From: Pirellula staleyi DSM 6068
GTDB taxonomy: Bacteria; Planctomycetota; Planctomycetia; Pirellulales; Pirellulaceae
Assembly (NCBI GenBank): GCA_945875845.1
Contig: CAMCMB010000025.1
Location: forward strand, 1-64,000
Direction: 5' to 3'
Length of the DNA stretch: 64,000 nt
Of the stretch, positions 57,659-64,000 are shown one piece after another (the stretch's first letter is position 1; each line of letters begins with the position of its first letter). The notes below the pieces were generated by a model. The model ran no database searches. It saw only the letters and a program-made list of their open reading frames with translations, and was not told where the DNA came from. A program made the translations under genes and the position numbers.

Positions 57659-59872
57659 CTATTGATTGATGCGATAGATGGGGGGCAAGCGTAATTTTTT
57701 TCCAGACTTGGGTGGGAATGGCAAGGGAGCAAATTCAGCACTTGTCGCGACCCGAGTCTCCCTCTGTCCCAGTATAGCGACTCCTTGTTCGTCAAGTTGA
57801 GTCGATGCCGTGACGAGGTTCTGATGAGAAATGGTCGATGCAGGTATCCTCTTGTCATTACTGCGCCAGCTCAATGGCAAGTCCAACAGTCCTGCCAAGG
57901 CAGGCTGCGTAGACAACTCTCTCAAATGGTCGACAAGAATGCGGCGAACTTCCAAAATGGCTCGGGCCGTTCGATGAATGTCTTGATGTTTCGACTCCAC
58001 CAGGATTTCGCTAGCGACGTCGTCCATATGTGCACTCTCGATTCCGACAACGCCGTCACTGGGTTCCGACTCTCCCCTGAACCAATGAGATTTTTGAACG
58101 ACTCCAATGATATTGTGATAGGTAACCCACGGAGCGCGTCGAGCTCGTAACATGGTCGGGAAAATAGGAGAATCGGGACTAAGAGAATCGATGCTCGTCG
58201 TTGTGGTCAGCAACTCGGTGTTGCGGAACATGTTCGGGTTCTGACGAATGAGAGAATTGCCGACATCGGTAATGCTGCTAGGCAACCAGATCAGCTTTCG
58301 GCCAATCCAACGGGTGTAGTCGTTTGCATAGTCGCTCCCGCGGTGGGGTGTCCCAATGGTTACGACTCGCTTGACCGCACTATTGGGGTGAAAGAAAAGA
58401 GCTGCTGCCAAGCGTTGACGTTCGGTATCCTCGCCTTTGACTTTTTCGTAGGGTTGATCGCTCAAAATATGCCAAAACTCTTCGCCGCTCTCGAGGGTTT
58501 GCATACGTGAAACGAGTCCCCCCATGCTATGCCCAACCAATACCATTTGGTCGAGAACCGGATGAGTGGCTTGAGGGTCCAACGTTTTTCTCAATTCGAA
58601 CAAGTCGCTGCGCATTTGGGTGGCGCTGACCCAGAATGGCTGTCCAGTGGGATACTGATAAAACCAAAACTGGTAGTTTTTTCGGAGTTCCTGAAACGAG
58701 CGGAGGTCGTTGAACATGGGCATCCACGTGAGTGGGCTCGAAAATAGTCCATGAACCATCACAACAGGAATGCGATTGGGATCATAAGGTTCAAGCATGT
58801 AAACACCGCGCAGTTTATCTGCTTTGTGCTGTTCAAACGGGTTTAAATTGCTATTGGTTTGCTCGCGAAATTTAGGATTATCCAAGAAGTATGCGAGGGG
58901 TGTGCTCAGATCGGATTGGAGTGGTACCACACGCGAATTCAGCTCGATATCGGTCGAGTCCAATGGATCGTGCAGTTCAAGTACACATGGATGCCGATGC
59001 TGAGAATTGGGAGACGCGTGAATCGATGGCGATGTGACTCGCAGCAGTGCAGTCACCGGAAATGCCAATCCTTCTGGATAATATTTTTCCGCTGGACTAG
59101 CGCCATGATGTTCCTGCCGCACGGCGATCATCGGTACCCCGACTCCATAATTGACGTTGGCTGAGTCGAGTCCCTTCACTTGAAACTCACTGCAAAACTT
59201 AAGCGACTCGAAGTCGGCATCGTGCCACGAACCACGCGATACGACTTGGATGTCATAATTTTTTTTGGACGTGGTAATACGATAACTGTTGCCGGGCTTC
59301 AAGTTTCCTTGTTTGCTCACCAAACGCAAGGTAGCTTCTAACGCTGTGTTGTATAGATCGCACGCCCCGCGAAACTGGGGATCATATGGGTTGCGAGACA
59401 CATCCAAATCCGTGCAGAACAGGTACAAATAGGCATTGCTAACCGACACCGTGTACATGTCCAAAGCGAGTCCCTCCTGGCGGGCTTTCTCGGCTTTGCT
59501 GCCGATGGTGAAGGCGAGTTCTGAGATCGCGTAAATTTTCTCAGCACCCTTTTCGTCCATTACAAGTTCTTGCAACTGAACCAAGCAGTCTTCGGGGTTG
59601 CGCTTGTAGGCATCCAGCAATGCATAATGCCGGAGAAGCGTAGTGGTTCGCGGCGTGATTTGAGCCCCGCTACGCGACATCAAGCTCAGGCTTTCCGTCA
59701 GCGGATTCACCGGGTTGTTACGAACTTGGACGAACTTCTGCGATGCGCAGCCGGCCGACAGCAACAACAGGAAAACCGACAAACAGAATAGACATACGCG
59801 TCTGAGCTCGGTAAGGAAATGCCCTCCCGACACACATGCTTTTCTGCTATTTTGTTGAACCCAAACTGACAT
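57659..59872 (-). CDS. Alpha/beta-hydrolase (lipase/esterase-like) lipoprotein
   Basis: [11 protein letters not shown] lipobox; [41 protein letters not shown]. Confidence 0.88.
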   Translation of the reverse strand: MSVWVQQNSRKACVSGGHFLTELRRVCLFCLSVFLLLLSAGCASQKFVQVRNNPVNPLTESLSLMSRSGAQITPRTTTLLRHYALLDAYKRNPEDCLVQLQELVMDEKGAEKIYAISELAFTIGSKAEKARQEGLALDMYTVSVSNAYLYLFCTDLDVSRNPYDPQFRGACDLYNTALEATLRLVSKQGNLKPGNSYRITTSKKNYDIQVVSRGSWHDADFESLKFCSEFQVKGLDSANVNYGVGVPMIAVRQEHHGASPAEKYYPEGLAFPVTALLRVTSPSIHASPNSQHRHPCVLELHDPLDSTDIELNSRVVPLQSDLSTPLAYFLDNPKFREQTNSNLNPFEQHKADKLRGVYMLEPYDPNRIPVVMVHGLFSSPLTWMPMFNDLRSFQELRKNYQFWFYQYPTGQPFWVSATQMRSDLFELRKTLDPQATHPVLDQMVLVGHSMGGLVSRMQTLESGEEFWHILSDQPYEKVKGEDTERQRLAAALFFHPNSAVKRVVTIGTPHRGSDYANDYTRWIGRKLIWLPSSITDVGNSLIRQNPNMFRNTELLTTTTSIDSLSPDSPIFPTMLRARRAPWVTYHNIIGVVQKSHWFRGESEPSDGVVGIESAHMDDVASEILVESKHQDIHRTARAILEVRRILVDHLRELSTQPALAGLLDLPLSWRSNDKRIPASTISHQNLVTASTQLDEQGVAILGQRETRVATSAEFAPLPFPPKSGKKLRLPPIYRINQ

Positions 59873-60001
59873 TTACGATTTCCAAAGGAATTGGCCACAA
59901 CGCCTAGAATTTCTAAATAGCAGCCTGACCCTCTTCCGGGCAATGCCAATGAACGTTGCTTGTTAAGATAGGTAGCCCCGAGTGTCCCCCGGTCGCTCCG
60001 C

Positions 60002-60255
60002 ATCGTCGCCTTTTGCTCCCGAGAAAGAACGCGTTCTCCGTCGGATAGGCTGTGGTAACCCGTGCCCGTGAGCGCGGGATCGCAGTCTGCCCTCGCCTAC
60101 GCGGCTTGTTGCTTTAGTGAAGTCGTGATTGGGTGAGGGCGGTAGGACGGACTTCCAAGTCCGTCAATGGGGAATTCGACGGACTTGGAAGTCCGTCGTA
60201 CCATTGAATCAACAAGCCGTACGGGCACGGGTTATCAAATTGCCGCCAAAATCAA
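60002..60255 (-). repeat. Family A nested-palindrome element, near full-length copy A5 (core 60141-60202)
   Basis: Same ends as A2 in inverted orientation: agaacgcgttctccgtc... and ...acgggcacgggttatcaaattgccgcc. Confidence 0.9.
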
Positions 60256-61696
60256 ACCAAACCAATTCCGAGGCAATCCCATTAGCCAATCCAACAATCA
60301 GACACCAACGAATCGTCTCGCAAAAAAGCCATCGATCGGGTTCTTCACGCTCGTCTGCCTGATCGTGGGCAACATGATTGGTGTCGGCGTCTATGTCGGC
60401 AGTTACTACTCACTGCTGTCGCTCCAAGATGCTAGGCTTGTCTTGCTGGTCTGGTTCATCGGAGGAATTCATGCCATTTGCGGGGCCATCGCTTACGGAG
60501 CGGTGGCTAGTCGATTGCCCGTCTCAGGGGGTGAGTATTCCTACCTCTCTAGATGTGTCCATCCCGCCATCGGCTTCATTGCTGGTTGGATCTCAATCAT
60601 TGCCGGCTTTACTGCCCCCATTGCTGCATCTGCATTGCTATTGGGTAAATACCTAGTGGGAGCGGATCCCGCCGGTGCCAGTGCAAGCGATTCCATCTCG
60701 CGAGTCCGAATCATTGCAACCGCGTCTATCCTTGTCGCCGCAGCGTTGCATGCATTCCATTTGAAGGTGGGCACCGCGTTCAACAATATCGTGATCGTGA
60801 TCAAGCTAGCGTGCTTCTCCTTCTTTCTGGTCGTCGGTATTCCCTTTGTCTTGAAGGCAAACAACACGGGAATACTGACGGGTCCAACGAGCGGGTCAGT
60901 AGACACCGCATCCATAGTCGCGAGACTTCAGCAACCGGAGATACTCATGTCCATGATCGTATCTCTCTTCTATGTTTCACTCGCTTACACCGGCTTCAAT
61001 GCAAGCATTTATTTGGCGGGCGAGGTCGAGAAGGAAACCGACATCCGCCATCGGCGGAATTTCGTCAGCCGCTCGATGTGGGTGGCCTGTGTACTGGTGA
61101 TGCTCCTTTACCTGTTGCTTAATTTCGTATTTTTATATGGCCTAAGTCCCGAGAGAATTGCTGAGTCTGGAGAAGGCTATGTGGCTGATGTGGCAGAGAA
61201 TATAGGTGGCAATGGACTTTCGCGAGTGATACGCTTTGCCATCATTTTGTCCGCTGCAACCAGCATTCTCGCCATGATGGCGACTGGCCCCAGGGTGTAC
61301 GCACAAATGGCCGAGGATGGCCGCTTGCCAAAATTCTTTCAGATCAGCCACCATGTTCCCCGAATCGCCATTTTTGTTCAGGCGTCGCTCAGTTGCCTTG
61401 TCGTATGGATATCGGATATCGAAGGGATTATCAAGTTTTTAGGACTGACATTGACCGCATGCGGTGCGCTTGCGGTCTCAAGTATTTGGTTTGCGAAGAA
61501 AAATTTTATCACGGAGATACCGGTTCGTTGGTACGAGCATGTCGCGACGAGTCTCTATGTCGCTGGCGCAGTTCTGTTCTTGGGAGTTGCTTCGCAACGC
61601 GAACCAAATCAGTTCTGGTTGTGCCTCGGAGCGTTTGCAACCGGTGCGTTGGTTTACGGGGCAGCGACAGTGCGTCGACGAAGGAACGAGAAATAA
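60167..61696 (+). CDS. APC family amino acid permease
   Basis: FFTLVCLIVGNMIGVGVYVGSYY; SGGEYSYLSRCVHPAIGFIAGW; SLFYVSLAYTGFNASIYLAGEV; multiple TM segments. The N-terminus lies in repeat A5, so the start is uncertain. Confidence 0.88.
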   Translation: MGNSTDLEVRRTIESTSRTGTGYQIAAKIKPNQFRGNPISQSNNQTPTNRLAKKPSIGFFTLVCLIVGNMIGVGVYVGSYYSLLSLQDARLVLLVWFIGGIHAICGAIAYGAVASRLPVSGGEYSYLSRCVHPAIGFIAGWISIIAGFTAPIAASALLLGKYLVGADPAGASASDSISRVRIIATASILVAAALHAFHLKVGTAFNNIVIVIKLACFSFFLVVGIPFVLKANNTGILTGPTSGSVDTASIVARLQQPEILMSMIVSLFYVSLAYTGFNASIYLAGEVEKETDIRHRRNFVSRSMWVACVLVMLLYLLLNFVFLYGLSPERIAESGEGYVADVAENIGGNGLSRVIRFAIILSAATSILAMMATGPRVYAQMAEDGRLPKFFQISHHVPRIAIFVQASLSCLVVWISDIEGIIKFLGLTLTACGALAVSSIWFAKKNFITEIPVRWYEHVATSLYVAGAVLFLGVASQREPNQFWLCLGAFATGALVYGAATVRRRRNEK

Positions 61697-61698
61697 AA

Positions 61699-61726
61699 AA
61701 AGCCCCGCGGGTCGACGCGGGGCTTT
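61699..61726 (-). terminator. Rho-independent terminator (best on the minus strand)
   Basis: agccccgcg-tcgacc-cgcggggct then tttttttattt on the minus strand, downstream of the metalloprotease gene. Confidence 0.88.
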
Positions 61727-61788
61727 CGATTGAGCGGCGGTTCGCATTCGTTTTCGATGCCGAACCTTAACGAGCGAAATCAGGCTGT

Positions 61789-64000
61789 CTAAGGCAGTTC
61801 CTGCTCAGTTTGAGCTGGCTGACTCGGAGCCGGTTGCCCCTCTTGGCCAAAGAGGAAGGATTGGATTCCTGCCCCGCCAAAGCTGGACGGCATGTTATAG
61901 ACGTAGATCGCGTCGATCGCTTTAGAAACCCGTTGCTGCGATTCCGCAAGGTGAGCTAGCGAATACGGATCGAGGGCATTGCGGCCTTCGAGCGTTGCAT
62001 CAATCTTTCGCTTTAAATCCCTAAGCTGCATCAACGCCAGCGAAGTTACCGGTTTCGTCGCTGCGTTCGAATCGTTCGGCATTGCCAAATCGACCAGACG
62101 CTCTAGGTGCTCGCGTTGCAAGTTTCTGCGCCATGAACTGATGCGTGGTTTGCGCGAAGAAACTTCACCTTCCGGTTTAGCGCTCAACTCCGACCAAACT
62201 TCATTGAAGACTTTGTCCATCAGTTCAGGGAGCGTCATTGCATCTTGATCCTGAGGGACCAATTGCTCGTTATCAAACACACGACGCAATGTTGTTGGAT
62301 TCATCAGCATAGTTAATGCAGAGGCTTGGTAGCCCAAAATTCGATCGTGGATTGGGAACGTGGATTCACTCATCGAACGGACACCCTCGTCCGCCCATTT
62401 GTCATTGGTCAAACGCTCCAAAATCTGAGGTGTAATTCCAAAGGCGTCATCTCGGAACGCAGTCTTGAACACGAAGTCCAAGGCCTTGCGTTGACGATCT
62501 GCTGCGACCGGCACGAGCGATTGGCGATTGCCCGGATCACCCTTCTTGTCGCGATTGACAAATGCACCGCCTACCCAATTGGCCATCATGCTAACAGCCT
62601 TCATCTGCTCGCCGAGCGTTAATTCATAACCACGGCGGGCCTTGCCCCAACTATCGCCATCCTTGACAAATTTATCCAGTAAACGGGATCGATACAGTTT
62701 GACCAGCCTCATTTGATTTTCAGCGTAGTCAAGCGGTTCCTTGGTGTAGTCATAGCGCCTCGCAAACGGATCTGGACCACCGGTGTCTTCATCCGTCGCG
62801 TATTGCAACTCAGGTTCACTGACTCGCTTGAGAATTTCAGGCAACTTGGCTTCTTCCGGTGTGTAGCCGTATTCGATAGCCCAATAATCGTAAGGGCCGA
62901 TACCTGTCATCGTGTAATCGCCCTTAACCGCGCCCTCGAGCTCGTATGGCATATTGATTGGGATGTAATCCATCACCGAGGAAGCGAGTTGCTTCTTGCC
63001 CTTCATGTCTGCCGAGTTCATTTCCTTGAGGGAGTACACACTCGAAGCCTTGAAGTTGTGACGAAGTCCAAGCGTGTGACCGACCTCATGTGCGACGAGT
63101 TCCGCCAAGAGAGGGCCGATGAACGACTCGGGCATCCCGTCAAGGAAATCTTCCTTTGGCTTCTTCACCTCAGGTTTCTTGTCTTCCGGCTTAGGCTCCT
63201 CTTTTTTAGGTTCGTCTTTCTTAGGCTCCTCCTTTTTAGGCTCCTCCTTTTTAGGCTCGTCTTTCTTAGGCTCGTCTTTCTTGGGCTCGTCCAACAAAGG
63301 CAGATTGCCTTCTTCGTCGAACAAACTGAGAGCCAAACGGGCCATTCCCATGTCCATCTGTTTTCCAACAGCAGCGCTGCAATAACCGTTGACCTGGCTT
63401 GTTCTACCAAACAAGCCATCCAAAGGCTGGTCGCCTATCAGTTTCGAATCTACTTTCGTAAACGGGTCGCCAGCGAAAGGACTCTTGGATTGGTTGGCAT
63501 AAACACCCTTTAGGTACTCGCGGTTCGAACTGGGTGCCAGTCGTAGGCGTGGGTCCCAGTTAGGGTGGGATCCAAGCCACGAAAGGGTTTCAGCGCTCAT
63601 TCCTTCCATGGCCAATTCAGGCATCATGTCGTGATACTGAAAGTTGAAGTGACGAATCCAGCCATCGGTAAGAACGATATCTGCGTCTAGAATTTCACCC
63701 GTGAGCGGATGAACGCGGCTTGGCCCGATAGCTGTTCCAACGTCGTTGTTGAGCCAGCGGACGAAGTTGTATTGCACATCTTCTGGATCGAGATCCATAA
63801 AGTCGCCCGTTTTGGCGTCTTGATAGTAGACTTGAATCGCGTCCGAAAAACCGATACTCTCGAAGGCCTTGTTCCAATATTCAAGCCCTTGCTTTACGAA
63901 GCGGCGATAGCGAACGGGAGTGGTGTGTTCGATGTAGAAGCGGATTGGCGTAACCGGAGGACTTAGCTTGAGGCTAGGGTCTCTCTTTTCCAGACGCCAA
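61789..64000 (-). CDS. Zinc-dependent metzincin-like metalloprotease (DUF5117/DUF4953-type), runs off the window edge
   Basis: ELVAHEVGHTLGLRHNF (HExxHxxGxxH), SSVMDYIPIN Met-turn; open reading continues upstream of the listed start (...FYIEHTTPVRYRRFVKQGLEYWNKAFESIGF...). Confidence 0.9.
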   Translation of the reverse strand, partial: WRLEKRDPSLKLSPPVTPIRFYIEHTTPVRYRRFVKQGLEYWNKAFESIGFSDAIQVYYQDAKTGDFMDLDPEDVQYNFVRWLNNDVGTAIGPSRVHPLTGEILDADIVLTDGWIRHFNFQYHDMMPELAMEGMSAETLSWLGSHPNWDPRLRLAPSSNREYLKGVYANQSKSPFAGDPFTKVDSKLIGDQPLDGLFGRTSQVNGYCSAAVGKQMDMGMARLALSLFDEEGNLPLLDEPKKDEPKKDEPKKEEPKKEEPKKDEPKKEEPKPEDKKPEVKKPKEDFLDGMPESFIGPLLAELVAHEVGHTLGLRHNFKASSVYSLKEMNSADMKGKKQLASSVMDYIPINMPYELEGAVKGDYTMTGIGPYDYWAIEYGYTPEEAKLPEILKRVSEPELQYATDEDTGGPDPFARRYDYTKEPLDYAENQMRLVKLYRSRLLDKFVKDGDSWGKARRGYELTLGEQMKAVSMMANWVGGAFVNRDKKGDPGNRQSLVPVAADRQRKALDFVFKTAFRDDAFGITPQILERLTNDKWADEGVRSMSESTFPIHDRILGYQASALTMLMNPTTLRRVFDNEQLVPQDQDAMTLPELMDKVFNEVWSELSAKPEGEVSSRKPRISSWRRNLQREHLERLVDLAMPNDSNAATKPVTSLALMQLRDLKRKIDATLEGRNALDPYSLAHLAESQQRVSKAIDAIYVYNMPSSFGGAGIQSFLFGQEGQPAPSQPAQTEQELP
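63174..63293 (-). repeat. In-frame 15-bp-type tandem repeat encoding (E/D)EPKK units
   Basis: DEPKKDEPKKDEPKKEEPKKEEPKKDEPKKEEPKPEDKKPEVKKPK inside the metalloprotease. Confidence 0.92.

Noticed and set aside
62713-63513. 266-aa ORF with LLLFRLLLFRLVFL on the plus strand
   Set aside because: It is antisense to the Lys/Glu/Pro repeat and catalytic domain of the metalloprotease; the composition is explained by the repeat.

Overview
The 64 kb window is bacterial and looks like a Planctomycetes chromosome. The lineage is inferred from PSD1/DUF1549-DUF1553, tandem DUF1501, DUF1559, DUF1080, BBP7 and DUF4159 families. About 40 genes can be supported, including rpsT, leuA, pyrE, mtnA, tpiA, yidD, an ArsS-type radical SAM gene, a DnaA-like gene and a shortened SecA-like gene. 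There is also an RND metal-efflux pair whose adaptor appears to be an internal tandem duplication. No rRNA, tRNA, CRISPR array or prophage was recognised. The strongest signal outside the genes is a dense set of intergenic palindromic repeats. At least eight families are visible, including a ~250 bp nested-palindrome element (family A, five copies) and a ~185 bp double-nested element (family B). A RAYT/Y1-type transposase gene sits at the left end. Two repeats run into coding sequence: one supplies the only visible start and N-terminus of an APC permease, and another supplies the ArsS stop codon. Other points of interest are a secreted CHAT-like protein apparently lacking its catalytic dyad, a SecA-like/DnaA-like gene pair, a TIGR04282-TIGR04283 fusion beside ArsS, a stand-alone WYL-like protein, a receiver-only regulator coupled to mtnA, and a Lys/Glu/Pro repeat inside a metzincin. 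All family assignments come from motif recognition by eye; no database search was run.
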